Numbered from the stretch's first letter, positions 27,163 through 35,248 are shown. The stretch: 64,000 nucleotides of DNA from Catellatospora sp. IY07-71 (GCF_018326265.1 NZ_AP023360.1:4683501-4747500); one strand, 5' to 3'. Numbers and translations: made by a program. The notes: generated from the sequence alone by a model not told the origin.

Positions 27163-27321
27163 ATGTTCCACGGCGACCGCACCGTCATCCTGCGTGACCC
27201 GTCCGGCCACCTGTGGGTGTTCCTGACCCACCTGGAGGACGTATCGGAGGAGGAGCTGCGTAGCCGGATGGCTGCGCTTGAGCCGCAAGGAGGGGCAGCG
27301 CACCGTCCACAGGGCCGTTAG
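27163..27321 (+). pseudogene. C-terminal remnant of a VOC/glyoxalase-family protein
   Basis: The frame encodes HGDRTVILRDPSGHLWVFLT followed by HLEDVSEEELRSRMAAL, the typical last beta-strands and tail of a glyoxalase/VOC domain protein (GDR-x-x-x-x-x-DPSGHLW). The N-terminal two-thirds of such a protein is missing upstream, and no start site or Shine-Dalgarno is evident, so this is a remnant. Its final bases overlap the -10 box of the phosphotransferase gene at 27331. A more damaged copy of the same fragment is at 31061. Confidence 0.7.
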
Positions 27322-28156
27322 GCTGCCTCGATGCAGACCCACGAGCTGTCGGTGGACGGCGGTGTCCTGGTCAAGCGCTACACCTCGTGGGACCGCGACG
27401 AGCACCGTCGCGAGTGGCTCATTCTGAACCACCTGCACCGTCACCTCCCCGGCCTGGTGCCCGAGCCACTGGCGCAGGAACTCGACGCCGTGCCCCCGTC
27501 GGTGACGATGAGCGTCCTGCCCGGCGAGCCGCTGACCGGCCCGCTGTCCACGGCCCAGCTCGACGGCCTGGCCGCGGCGCTGCGCCGGATGTGGTCGGTG
27601 CCCGCGCGGGAACTGCCGCCGCGCAGGTACCACCCGGCGGAGGCGGTCGCGGCGGCGCGTGCCATGTACGCGTCGGCGACCCGGCCGGACGGGATCGCCG
27701 GGGAGGCGTTCGACGCCGCGACAGCGTTCCTGGCGAGGCCCTGCCGGCCCGACGCGGTGGACGTCATCGTGGGGCACAGCGATCCCCACCTGCCCAACTA
27801 CCTGTGGGACGGCCAGGAGGTGCGCATCATCGATTTCGAGGACGCCGGCGCCTCGGACGTCGCCTACGAGCTCGGCACGCTGATCGAGCATCTGTCCTCG
27901 CGCGACACCGACTGGACCGGCTGGCTCGCTGGGTTCGACGTCGATCCCGACCGGCTGCGCTGGTCACGGGGTGTGTTCGCGGCGCTGTGGTGCTACTGGC
28001 TGCTGCCCGGCAACGGCGCGGCCCGCCGCAATCCACCCGGCACGCTGCAGCACCAGGCGGTCCGGCTGCTGGAACTGGTGAGCTGACCAACTCGCGGACA
28101 CGCGCCCGGTCAGGCGGACCCGTCGATGCGGCGCAGGGCGGCCGCGAGCGCGTCGC
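27172..28156 (+). repeat. Direct repeat, copy A (~1 kb: VOC remnant, phosphotransferase gene, HEAT gene 3' end)
   Basis: This segment is repeated at 31059-31988 in the same orientation, with long near-identical runs (for example the stretches around 27400-27520 and 31280-31400). Copy A has an intact phosphotransferase gene; copy B does not. The two copies bracket the HEAT remnant and the caspase island. Confidence 0.85.
27331..28086 (+). CDS. APH-family phosphotransferase (intact copy of a duplicated gene)
   Basis: A 251-residue kinase-like protein of the aminoglycoside phosphotransferase/choline-kinase fold. It opens with a beta-rich lobe (LVKRYTSWDRDEHRREWLIL), has the catalytic loop VGHSDPHLPNYLWDG and the metal-binding VRIIDFEDAGASDVAYELG. 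The substrate is unknown. The ATG is preceded six bases upstream by TAGGCT, a leaderless-type promoter conserved in the decayed second copy at 31209. The gene is shorter than classical APH enzymes but complete in both lobes. The second copy has a stop codon and three single-base indels, so this is the only functional version here. Confidence 0.82.
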   Translation: MQTHELSVDGGVLVKRYTSWDRDEHRREWLILNHLHRHLPGLVPEPLAQELDAVPPSVTMSVLPGEPLTGPLSTAQLDGLAAALRRMWSVPARELPPRRYHPAEAVAAARAMYASATRPDGIAGEAFDAATAFLARPCRPDAVDVIVGHSDPHLPNYLWDGQEVRIIDFEDAGASDVAYELGTLIEHLSSRDTDWTGWLAGFDVDPDRLRWSRGVFAALWCYWLLPGNGAARRNPPGTLQHQAVRLLELVS

Positions 28157-28739
28157 ATACGTCCCGGTGCGCGTCGTCGCCGTGCCCGGCGAGGGCGGCG
28201 CGGGCCTCATCCCCGCCGAGCCGGCCGAGCGCGGTGACCGCGTTGGCACGGACCCGGGGCTCCGGGTCGGTCAGCAGCGCGGCGAGGTGCGGCACGCTTT
28301 CGCGGTACGGCAACCGCCCCAGCGCTGCCGCGGCACGCGCCCGGACCAGCGCGTCCGGATCGGACAGCAGCACGGTTGACGGCGGCCGCCCCTCATCGCG
28401 GTGTCCCTGCAGCCAGGCGGTGGCCCGCCGCACGGGCGCCGGTGGAAAGTACCGGTGCGGGCCGGCCGGCGCACCCAGCGCGACCAGGGCGCGGCCCGCG
28501 GCGTGGCGGGTCCGCCGGTCGGGTGCCTCGTGCACCAGCTTATAGAGCGCAGCGACAATCGCCGGAATCGCTCGTCGATCAAGGTGCGAGTCCGCGACAG
28601 TGCGCGTTGCGCTGATCCACCACGATACCGCCCCACTGCCGACACTATTCGTCGAGATCCCGCGCCAGCGCCTGGCATCTTGGCATGAAGATGCCAGTGC
28701 GCCGAGTGTGTCGACAACCCGACTGTCTGCGGGCAGCAC
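28110..28739 (-). CDS. HEAT-repeat protein, probably 5'-truncated at the island edge
   Basis: The C-terminal ~150 residues are clear HEAT repeats: LLSDPDALVRARAAAALGRL and LLTDPEPRVRANAVTALGRL, with GGDEARAALAGHGDDAHRDV at the end. The only in-frame start is a GTG at 28739, but codons 1 to ~48 lack the GC-rich third positions seen from about 28600 onward, include a perfect inverted repeat, and have no ribosome site. The coding part therefore seems to lose its true N-terminus where the low-GC island begins, and the gene may be non-functional. HEAT repeats mediate protein-protein contacts; no partner is known. Its 3' end is included in the direct repeat. Confidence 0.6.
   Translation of the reverse strand: MLPADSRVVDTLGALASSCQDARRWRGISTNSVGSGAVSWWISATRTVADSHLDRRAIPAIVAALYKLVHEAPDRRTRHAAGRALVALGAPAGPHRYFPPAPVRRATAWLQGHRDEGRPPSTVLLSDPDALVRARAAAALGRLPYRESVPHLAALLTDPEPRVRANAVTALGRLGGDEARAALAGHGDDAHRDVCDALAAALRRIDGSA
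28672..28697. promoter_or_regulatory. Perfect inverted repeat upstream of the EACC1-caspase operon
   Basis: CTGGCATCTT (28672-28681) and AAGATGCCAG (28688-28697) with a 6-base centre, ~145 bases before the EACC1-like start. It may be an operator for the island operon or a hairpin; no regulator gene is adjacent. Confidence 0.5.
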
Positions 28740-28840
28740 GCATGGTTCTCATTTACCGGCCATCACGGAAGCATTGGCAGGCGATAAAGAGAATCTGTGC
28801 CGGATGTTGAGGCACCGGGCCGAGAAAGCAGGAGGTTGCC

Positions 28841-29218
28841 GTGGAAGTCCGCATGACAGTTGATGGCCCGACCGAGAACCTCTTGATCTTGCGAGATTGG
28901 CTGCAAAACGAGCCCGAACTGCGCGGCAGGGTAGCAGTGGCCGACCTTCCTTCGGCGGAAGGGACGATGGGCGTAACCGCCGAGCTCGTCATCCAGGCGG
29001 CCGCCGTGGTCGTAAGCGGCGGAACGTTGTGGCTGGCACTGTCGAGGTCATTGGCTTCCTGGCTTACTCAGCGCCGCTCCGATGTGACGGTCAAGGTGAC
29101 TACGTCCGATGGCCGTGAGGTAGCTGTGGACGCTAAGCGAGTGGCCGACCCGGAGCGGCTATTGCGTGAAGTGCTTGGCGTAACTGTCCAATCGCCGCAA
29201 TCACTGCCGGAGAAATAG
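28841..29218 (+). CDS. EACC1-like small protein (effector-associated constant component)
   Basis: A 125-residue protein with an N-terminal alpha/beta region (LLILRDWLQNEPELRGRV, about 14-31), a Pro/Gly turn (LPSAEGTMG), a hydrophobic helix (about 48-75, AELVIQAAAVVVSGG then LWLALSRSLASWL) and a beta-rich C-terminus (DVTVKVTTSDGREVAVDA...ERLLREVLG). This matches my memory of the EACC1 family described next to caspase-like effectors in actinobacterial conflict systems; no search was run. AGGAGG five bases before GTG 28841 fixes the start. It is separated by one base from the caspase gene, a coupled operon, and probably regulates or couples that effector. Its codon use is much less GC-biased than surrounding genes. 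Confidence 0.75.
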   Translation: MEVRMTVDGPTENLLILRDWLQNEPELRGRVAVADLPSAEGTMGVTAELVIQAAAVVVSGGTLWLALSRSLASWLTQRRSDVTVKVTTSDGREVAVDAKRVADPERLLREVLGVTVQSPQSLPEK

Positions 29219-29219
29219 A

Positions 29220-30944
29220 GTGCGGCTACCTGATCCAGCGCAGTCACACGCACTCTTGATCGGGGTCAGCTCTTACGCCTCCGATCGGCTTCCCGAGCTA
29301 CCTGCCGTGCGGAACAATCTCCTAGACCTAGCCGAAGTTATCACCAACGAGAGTATTGGAGGTATTGAATCCCGGAACTGCCACGTGCTGGCCGACCCAG
29401 CCGATCCCCGCACGGTGTACAGGGCGTTGCGCAACGTAGCTTCTATCGCCGAAGACACCTTGGTTGTCTACTTCGCCGGCCACGGCAGGATTGGCCCGCG
29501 AAATGAGCTTTACCTCAGCCTGGCCGACACCGACACCGACGAGTTGAGGGTGAGTGCACTTGCCTACGACGTCGTGCGGGAAGTGCTGAGTGAAAGCCCT
29601 GCGAAGAATCGTATTGTGTTGCTCGACTGCTGCTTTAGCGGTCGAGCCATCCCGGATATGAGCGGCGATGACCCCGTAGTCGGACAGATGCAGATCGAAG
29701 GTACATACATTCTCGCCGCCACTGCCCCCAACAGTCTGGCCCTCGCTCCGGTTGGTGCCAGGAACACGTCGTTCACGGGGGTGCTCATCGAGCTACTGCG
29801 CGACGGCGTGCCCGATGGACCGGAGTTGATGACCTTTAGCACCATCTACCGGCGCCTTCTGAATACAACCGCTTTGAGAGGGCTTCCGAGGCCCAGGCAA
29901 GGCGGCACCGGCACCGCGGACAAGCTCGCGCTCACGCGTAATCCAGCGGCCAGTTCATTCATTTCAGATAGCCCCGGTGCTCCAGAAACCCGGTTACCGT
30001 CAATCGCATACGTGCACGGTCCCGTGGCGAAGAATGCGTCACCGGGCACAACCAGTGCACAGCCCGCCACGGCGCTGCGGTGGTCGAAGTACTTCGAAGC
30101 TGCTGGGTGGACGGCCTTGGCCGCCGGCGGGATCTCGGCCCTACTGCAATTCGTGGGTCTGTTCTTAGAAGCTACGGTGATGCGCAAACATGGTTATATC
30201 GTCGGTTATACCCCTTATGCCTCGGATTGGTTTTGGATCGCCGCGCTCTCCTTGTGCAATGCCTCTATCGACGGCTTCGTGGGCACTGCAGTCTGGCGCC
30301 TCGGACGTTCCGCGCGTTCGGTTAACATGGCGGGGCTCGGATTGCTGATCGGATACGTTCTACTCGACTGCGTTGCCATGCCTGCAGAACTGCTACTCGG
30401 CCTCGGTGGCGCAAGCCTGCTCGTCGACGGACAGATGATACGTTTCGGCGATTATTATCTGCATGAAATTCTTGGATATGCCGTTCTCGTTGCCAGGTGC
30501 GCGCTGGTGATCGGCGCGATATTCGCCATCGTCGGGCTTTCCCGGAAGCCCAGGCGACCCCAGTTGCGGCTTCCGTTAAGTAAGCCAACGGCACTCATCA
30601 TGATCGTTTGCGGAATAGTCAACGCGTGTATGCTGTCCTACGCTCATGGGGATCGTCCAGCATCGGTACTCTGGATCGGCACGACCGTACTCGCCGTATT
30701 GATTCCGGTCGTGGCGGTCGCGATACGGCCGCAGGCGCTTGGTGGCGGCCTGATCTGTAGCTGGCTCGTAATTGTGTTCTCCAATCACGTCGTCCCGCCG
30801 GCGTCCTGGGAATATGCGGCATTTCAGGCGACGAACGTCGTATTGTGCATTTGTTCGATCGCATATTTTCGCCGTCGAGGAAACGACCGACGAACGCGCC
30901 TGCCAGAGCCTTATATACTTTCCCCCGCCGAAGCGCAACATTAG
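29220..30944 (+). CDS. Caspase-fold (C14) protease fused to multi-span membrane domain
   Basis: A 574-residue protein. Residues ~8-245 form a caspase/metacaspase domain: ALLIGVSSYASDRLPELP, catalytic His88 in VVYFAGHGR, and catalytic Cys138 in VLLDCCFSGRA. The N-terminal beta-strand and the D-x-x-L-P-x-L-x-x-x-x-N substrate-binding segment are typical. After a ~45-residue linker come about eight hydrophobic helices between ~296 and 550, then a basic tail. The protease should face the cytoplasm, tethered to the membrane. With the EACC1-like partner it fits a predicted cell-suicide or defence effector. GTG at 29220 has GGAG seven bases upstream. The gene is markedly less GC-rich than the rest of the window, suggesting acquisition by transfer. 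Confidence 0.85.
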   Translation: MRLPDPAQSHALLIGVSSYASDRLPELPAVRNNLLDLAEVITNESIGGIESRNCHVLADPADPRTVYRALRNVASIAEDTLVVYFAGHGRIGPRNELYLSLADTDTDELRVSALAYDVVREVLSESPAKNRIVLLDCCFSGRAIPDMSGDDPVVGQMQIEGTYILAATAPNSLALAPVGARNTSFTGVLIELLRDGVPDGPELMTFSTIYRRLLNTTALRGLPRPRQGGTGTADKLALTRNPAASSFISDSPGAPETRLPSIAYVHGPVAKNASPGTTSAQPATALRWSKYFEAAGWTALAAGGISALLQFVGLFLEATVMRKHGYIVGYTPYASDWFWIAALSLCNASIDGFVGTAVWRLGRSARSVNMAGLGLLIGYVLLDCVAMPAELLLGLGGASLLVDGQMIRFGDYYLHEILGYAVLVARCALVIGAIFAIVGLSRKPRRPQLRLPLSKPTALIMIVCGIVNACMLSYAHGDRPASVLWIGTTVLAVLIPVVAVAIRPQALGGGLICSWLVIVFSNHVVPPASWEYAAFQATNVVLCICSIAYFRRRGNDRRTRLPEPYILSPAEAQH

Positions 30945-31060
30945 CGGCGCAGCCCGAATCGTGCGCGCAGTATGCCGTCGGCGCGAGTCGGCAGGGTTCC
31001 CGCAGTCTCGCGTCAGGCTCTGAGTCCCGATGCCGGACGCCCTCGCGGCGCGCGCCGAGG

Positions 31061-31175
31061 CGACCGCACCGTGATCCTGCGTGAGCCGTCCGGCCACCTC
31101 TGGGTGTCCTGACTCACCTGGAAGGCGTGCCGGAGGAGGAGTCCCGCCGCCGATTGACGCGACGAAGTTGAGTAG
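31061..31175 (+). pseudogene. Second VOC/glyoxalase C-terminal remnant
   Basis: Encodes GDRTVILREPSGHLWVS then a stop, where copy A reads on; one base is missing compared with copy A and the tail is shortened. Non-functional. It marks the right-hand edge of the low-GC island. Confidence 0.7.
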
Positions 31176-31208
31176 CTGCACCAGCACACTGCGGCATAGG
31201 CTGCCCCG

Positions 31209-31958
31209 ATGCAGACCCATTAGCCGTGGACTGCGGCGTGTTGGTCAAGCGATACCTCCTGGGGCCGCGACGAGCACCGTCGCGAGTGGCTCATCCTGAA
31301 CCACCTGCACCGCCACCTCCCCGCCTGGTGCCCGAGCCACTGGCGCGGGAACTCGACGCCGTGCCCCCGTCAGTGACGATGAGCGTCCTGCCCGGTGTGC
31401 CGCTTTCCGGCCCGCTGTCCACGGCCCAGCTCGACGGCCTGGCTGCGGCGCTGCGCCGGATGTGGTCGGTGCCCGCACAGGACCTCCCGCCCCGCAGGTA
31501 CCACCCGGCGGAGGCGGTCGCGGCGGCGCGTGCCATGTACGCGTCGGCGACTCGGCCCGGACGGGATCGCCGGGGAGGCGTTCGATGCAGCGGTCGCGTT
31601 CCTGTCCCGCCCCACCGCGACGACGCGGTGGACACCGTCGTCGGCCACTGTGATCCCCACCTGTCCAACTATCTGTGGGACGGCCGGCGGGTGCGCGTCA
31701 TCGACTTCGAGGACGCCGGTGGCTCGGACGTCGCCTACGAGGTGGGGACCCTCGTCGAGCACTTGTCCTCCCGTGATGCCGACTGGACCCGCTTCCTGGC
31801 CGAGTTCGACGTCGACCCCGACCGGCTGCGCTGGTCCCGTGGCGTCTTCGCGGCGCTGTGGTGCTACTGGCTTGCTGCCGGGCAACGGCGCGGCCGGGCG
31901 CAATCCTTCCGGCACGCTGCAGGCGCAGGCCGCCCGCCTGCTGGAGCTGGTCAGCTGA
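31209..31958 (+). pseudogene. Decayed copy of the APH-family phosphotransferase gene
   Basis: Aligns along its whole length with the gene at 27331-28086. Visible lesions are: codons after MQTH replaced by a TAG stop with a short deletion; a one-base deletion near 31323 (CCCCGCCTGG against CCCCGGCCTGG); a one-base insertion near 31558 (CGGCCCGGACG); and a one-base insertion near 31871 (GGCTTGCTG). The catalytic segments (HCDPHLSNYLWDG, VIDFEDAGGSD) are still recognisable in shifted frames. The upstream TAGGCT box is retained. Relaxed selection since duplication is the likely reason. Confidence 0.85.
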
Positions 31959-32081
31959 GCCGCCGCAGCGCGGCCGCGAGCGCGTCGCGAACGCTACAAC
32001 CGCACCGGCGCGAGGTTTGCCGTCCTGGACTCCGGAGCCATGGGGCAAGCCGTCGAGGGGCCTGGCGGCTAACCTTCGCGG

Positions 32082-32684
32082 GTGACGCCGACCCACCCGC
32101 GCCGCGGTGCGCTCGATCTCGTTCTTACCGAGGCGGCCGACCCGCCGCTGCGGCCACTGCCCGACGAGGTGGTGGCTATGCTGTCCGCACTGGACGCGCC
32201 GCCGCGGCTCGCCGCGCACCTGCGGGCGGTGCACGACGTCGCCGCCACGCTCGTGGAGCAGGTCGTGGCCGCGTACCCGGCGCTGGTCTGCGACGCCGCC
32301 GAGGTCTGCTTCGGCGCGGCGACGCACGACATCGGCAAGGTGCGGCATCCGGCGGAGCTGTCCGGGCCCGGCTCGGCGCACGAGCCCGCCGGCTATGAAC
32401 TGCTCCGGCAGCGGAATGTGGACCCGCGCCTGGCCCGCTTCGCTCGGGACCACGGCTCCACGGCGTATGAGCTGCTCAGCGTCGAGGATCTTCTGGTGGT
32501 GCTCGCGGACAAGGTCTGGAAGGGCAAGCGGGTGCCCGAACTGGAGGACGCCTTCGTGACCCGCCTGTGCGCGGCCACCGGCGAGCAGCCCTGGGAGGCG
32601 TTCCTCCGCCTTGACGGCATCCTGGAAGCGCTGGCTGAACACGCGGATGCCCGACTCGCTTTCCAGTCCCGTCATCCGCTCTAG
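32082..32684 (+). CDS. HD-domain phosphohydrolase-like protein
   Basis: A 200-residue HD-superfamily protein. The metal-binding residues are recognisable: His51 in AVHDVAATL, His82-Asp83 in GAATHDIGKVRHP, and a distal Asp in LLVVLADKVWKG. HD proteins commonly hydrolyse phosphomonoesters or nucleotides, and this one is small and cytosolic; the substrate is unknown. The GTG start has TAACCT six bases upstream, the leaderless pattern. It is the first intact gene after the decayed repeat and ends at a strong bidirectional terminator. Confidence 0.8.
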   Translation: MTPTHPRRGALDLVLTEAADPPLRPLPDEVVAMLSALDAPPRLAAHLRAVHDVAATLVEQVVAAYPALVCDAAEVCFGAATHDIGKVRHPAELSGPGSAHEPAGYELLRQRNVDPRLARFARDHGSTAYELLSVEDLLVVLADKVWKGKRVPELEDAFVTRLCAATGEQPWEAFLRLDGILEALAEHADARLAFQSRHPL

Positions 32685-32714
32685 TCCGGTCTCGTGCTCG
32701 GCCGCTGCCTTGCG

Positions 32715-32752
32715 GCGTGCCGCCCGGCTACCTGTGGGGCCGGGCGGCACGC
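32715..32752. terminator. Bidirectional hairpin terminator
   Basis: GCGTGCCGCCCGGC (32715-32728) pairs with GCCGGGCGGCACGC (32739-32752), 10-base loop, between convergent genes. Confidence 0.85.
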
Positions 32753-32761
32753 GTCCGATGG

Positions 32762-34381
32762 CTACGCTGCCAGGAAGCGGGCCAGGTTGGCGACGATCTC
32801 ATCGGCGTCGTCCGCCCGCAGGCCGTCCTGCACCCAGTTGATGTCCATGAAGACGGCGAGGCGGCCGGCGCCGACGGTCATGTCGGACTCGTCCCAGACT
32901 GCCGCGACTGTGACGCCCTCCGCGCTGGCGAACACGTTCTCGGCGTCGACCCCGCTCATACCGCCTGGCGCCGATGGTGACCAGGACGTGATCGCGTGGG
33001 GTGTGGTGGCCGCACCGCCGACGACGCCCGCGTTGACGGTGATCGGCCCGCCCGGATCGCCCAAATCTCCGATGTGGACTGGATCCGTCAGCACGGCGCC
33101 CACGATCACCTGGTCCGCGTCGTTGAGCTGCTCGCAGCACGGCCGCTCGCCGGTCAGGTACACCCCGCCGCCGCCGAGCAGGAACGCCTGCAGTTGCTGT
33201 ATCTCGGCCGCGGTCGGGCCGGTGTGCGCATCGAACCACCAGACCTGCCGGTATGCATCCAGCGAGTCGGGCAGGCTGGTCCGCGTCTCGACGACGTACC
33301 CCGCCGCCTGCAGTGTCGCGCCCACGAACGTGGCTTCGGAGCCGTTCTCGCCGGGTCCCGCCAGCAGAATCTTGCCGGCGCCGCACTCGGCGACCTGCGA
33401 CCGCATCGGCATGAGATCGATGCCGGTCCGCGCCAGGTTGACCACCTGGGCGCCCTGCTCCACGAGGCACTGGAAAGCGCCGCCGTCGGGGATGTGGCGG
33501 CGGAAGCCGTCGGCGTCGATCAGCCATGACGCACTGGTTGCCGGATCCCGCACGATGCGGCCGGGCACGGGTGTGGGAATGCCGGTGAGCTGCCGCAGCC
33601 AGGGCAGGGTGTCGGCGTCGAACAGCGCCTCACCGTACTGTTGGAGGTCCTGCGGCAGGTAGCCGGTGAAGACCGCAGCCTGCATCGGGGTGCCGTCCAC
33701 GTCGACGACCCAGGGGCCGCCGCTGTCGCCGGCGCCGCCCCGCGACGTCGTGCGGTGGAGCAGACAGATCCGTCCGTGAGTCGCCCAGGAGCAGTCGGTG
33801 TCGACAGCGGTCGTCCCGGGCCTGGTCCGTCGCAGGGTGCCGGACTTCTCGTGCGCCTTCTCCGCCTGCTGCAGGGGCCGGGTGTAGCCGTACCCGTAGA
33901 GGGTGGAGTCTGTGCCGTCGGCTGCGAACCGTGCCCCCGGCAGGATCGGCAGCGGCTTCGCGGTGGACGCCTTGTCGAGTTCGAGCAGAGCCACGTCCTG
34001 GTCCAGGCCGCCGGGTGTGGCAAGCTCGCGGTAGCCCTGGATCTCGATGCGCTTGACACCGAACCGAGTGCCTCGGCGCTTGCCGTCGGCTCGACCTACC
34101 TCGACAGTCAGCGACTTGGGCTTCGTGGTCAGGTATCCGCCGTCCTTCAGCTCCGCGACGCAGTGTGCCGCCGTGAGCACCCACGAGGGCGCCACCAGCG
34201 CGCCTGAGCAGCTGCCGGTCTCCACCAGTCCGAAGAGCGTCGACGACGTGAGGTAGGCCGTCCATGACGGCGCGGACGGCGGTTGCTCGCCGTCGATGAC
34301 CGCGTGGGCGGTGCCCGCGGCGGCCATGATTAGGCCGAGGGTGCACGCGAGCACGGTGGTGGCTCTGCTGCGATGTCTCAT
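32762..34381 (-). CDS. Secreted trypsin-like serine protease with glutamine-amidotransferase-like C-terminal domain
   Basis: A 539-residue exported protein. A Sec signal peptide (about 1-27, ending GTAHA) precedes a chymotrypsin-fold domain with His73 in LTAAHC, Asp129 in DQDVALLEL and Ser220 in GGAGDSGGP. After it comes a short WLIDADGFRRHIPDGGAFQCL module seen in other secreted actinobacterial proteins, then ~190 residues resembling a class-I glutamine-amidotransferase-like Rossmann domain (AGKILLAGPGENGSEATFVG, LQAFLLGGGGVYLTGE). The latter probably binds ligand or carbohydrate rather than acting as an amidotransferase, which is inference. GGGAG five bases before ATG 34381 fixes the start. 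The combination of domains is unusual. Confidence 0.83.
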   Translation of the reverse strand: MRHRSRATTVLACTLGLIMAAAGTAHAVIDGEQPPSAPSWTAYLTSSTLFGLVETGSCSGALVAPSWVLTAAHCVAELKDGGYLTTKPKSLTVEVGRADGKRRGTRFGVKRIEIQGYRELATPGGLDQDVALLELDKASTAKPLPILPGARFAADGTDSTLYGYGYTRPLQQAEKAHEKSGTLRRTRPGTTAVDTDCSWATHGRICLLHRTTSRGGAGDSGGPWVVDVDGTPMQAAVFTGYLPQDLQQYGEALFDADTLPWLRQLTGIPTPVPGRIVRDPATSASWLIDADGFRRHIPDGGAFQCLVEQGAQVVNLARTGIDLMPMRSQVAECGAGKILLAGPGENGSEATFVGATLQAAGYVVETRTSLPDSLDAYRQVWWFDAHTGPTAAEIQQLQAFLLGGGGVYLTGERPCCEQLNDADQVIVGAVLTDPVHIGDLGDPGGPITVNAGVVGGAATTPHAITSWSPSAPGGMSGVDAENVFASAEGVTVAAVWDESDMTVGAGRLAVFMDINWVQDGLRADDADEIVANLARFLAA

Positions 34382-34617
34382 GAGATCTCCCGAACGGTGC
34401 GACACTGCCCTGTCGCAGCATTCCGTGCAGGTCGGGGCCGGTGGCATCGGGTGCGGGGGCGTAGTGTTCGGGAGCATCGCGGGGATCGGGCCGCGGTCGA
34501 CGGAAGGCTGGCGGGTGACCTCGGTGCGACGGTGACCTCTCGACTGCTGTGTCACCGGGCCGGTGCTGTGGTATGCGCGCCGTCCCGCGAGATGCTCTCC
34601 TGGGCGCGGGGCGGCGG

Positions 34618-35184
34618 TCAGCGCCGGTAGCGCAGGCCATCCATGAGCAGGTCGAGCAGGCGTCCCGCCTGGCCGGGGCGGGATTGGTCGGCGGTGGCCA
34701 GGGACACCCCGCCGAGGCCGATCAGCACGTCGTCGGCGGCGACGTCGTCGCGGACGGCACCGGTCGCCACCGCGGCCGCCAGCAGGGCGGTGATGGCGCC
34801 GACGAGCCGCTCGCGGCTGTGCGCGTAGGGGTCGCCGCCGGAGGCGATCACGGCGCGCAGCGCGTCGGCCATGCCGCGTTTGGTGGACAGGTACTCGAAG
34901 AACAGGTCCATCCAGGTGCGCAGGGCCCGATCGGGGGGCAGCTCCGCGAGCAGGCCGGGCACCGCGTCGCAGAGCCGGTCCAGCTCCTGCCGGTACGCGG
35001 CCTCGATCAGCGCCTCGCGGGTGGGGAAGTGCCGGTAGAGGGTGCCGATGCCCACCCCGGCCTGCTTGGCGATGGCGTCGAGGGAGACCTGGGGCCCGTC
35101 GTGGGCGAACGCCTGCGCGGCGACCTCGAGCAGCCGGTCGCGGTTGCGCTGGGCGTCGGCGCGCAGCGGCCTGGGGGCGGTCAC
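34618..35184 (-). CDS. TetR-family transcriptional regulator
   Basis: A 188-residue repressor: N-terminal helix-turn-helix (RDRLLEVAAQAFAHDGPQVSLDAIAKQAGVGIGTLYRHFPTR in two parts, about 14-56) and a C-terminal TetR ligand-binding half with a T-W-M-D-L-F-F-E-Y segment common in SDR-linked regulators. GTG 35184 has AGGAGG six bases upstream. It is divergent from the SDR gene at 35352; two CGGAGG-NN-CCTCCG palindromes lie between them, most simply explained as its operators. Confidence 0.88.
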   Translation of the reverse strand: MTAPRPLRADAQRNRDRLLEVAAQAFAHDGPQVSLDAIAKQAGVGIGTLYRHFPTREALIEAAYRQELDRLCDAVPGLLAELPPDRALRTWMDLFFEYLSTKRGMADALRAVIASGGDPYAHSRERLVGAITALLAAAVATGAVRDDVAADDVLIGLGGVSLATADQSRPGQAGRLLDLLMDGLRYRR

Positions 35185-35248
35185 GGCTCCTCCTCTCCTC
35201 GCGCCGGTGCCGCAGCTCATTCTGCTGACCAGCCGTTCGCTTGCAAAA

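Larger units (their letters stand above)
31059..31988 (+). repeat. Direct repeat, copy B (decayed)
   Basis: Corresponds to 27172-28156 in the same order and orientation: VOC remnant, phosphotransferase pseudogene and the last ~30 bases of the HEAT gene. Small indels and substitutions are scattered throughout. Homology stops abruptly inside the HEAT C-terminus at about 31988. Confidence 0.85.

Noticed and set aside
27006-27188. Minus-strand frame with protein-like stretch (VYLLSDCRHSDRLAAALEH)
   Set aside because: Some codon bias is visible but it overlaps repeat copy 6 and the VOC remnant and has no recognisable domain; could be another gene fragment, not supportable.
26051-28086. Assigning antibiotic resistance to the two APH-fold genes
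   Set aside because: The kinase fold is clear but such proteins act on many substrates and no resistance-specific subfamily can be fixed by eye.
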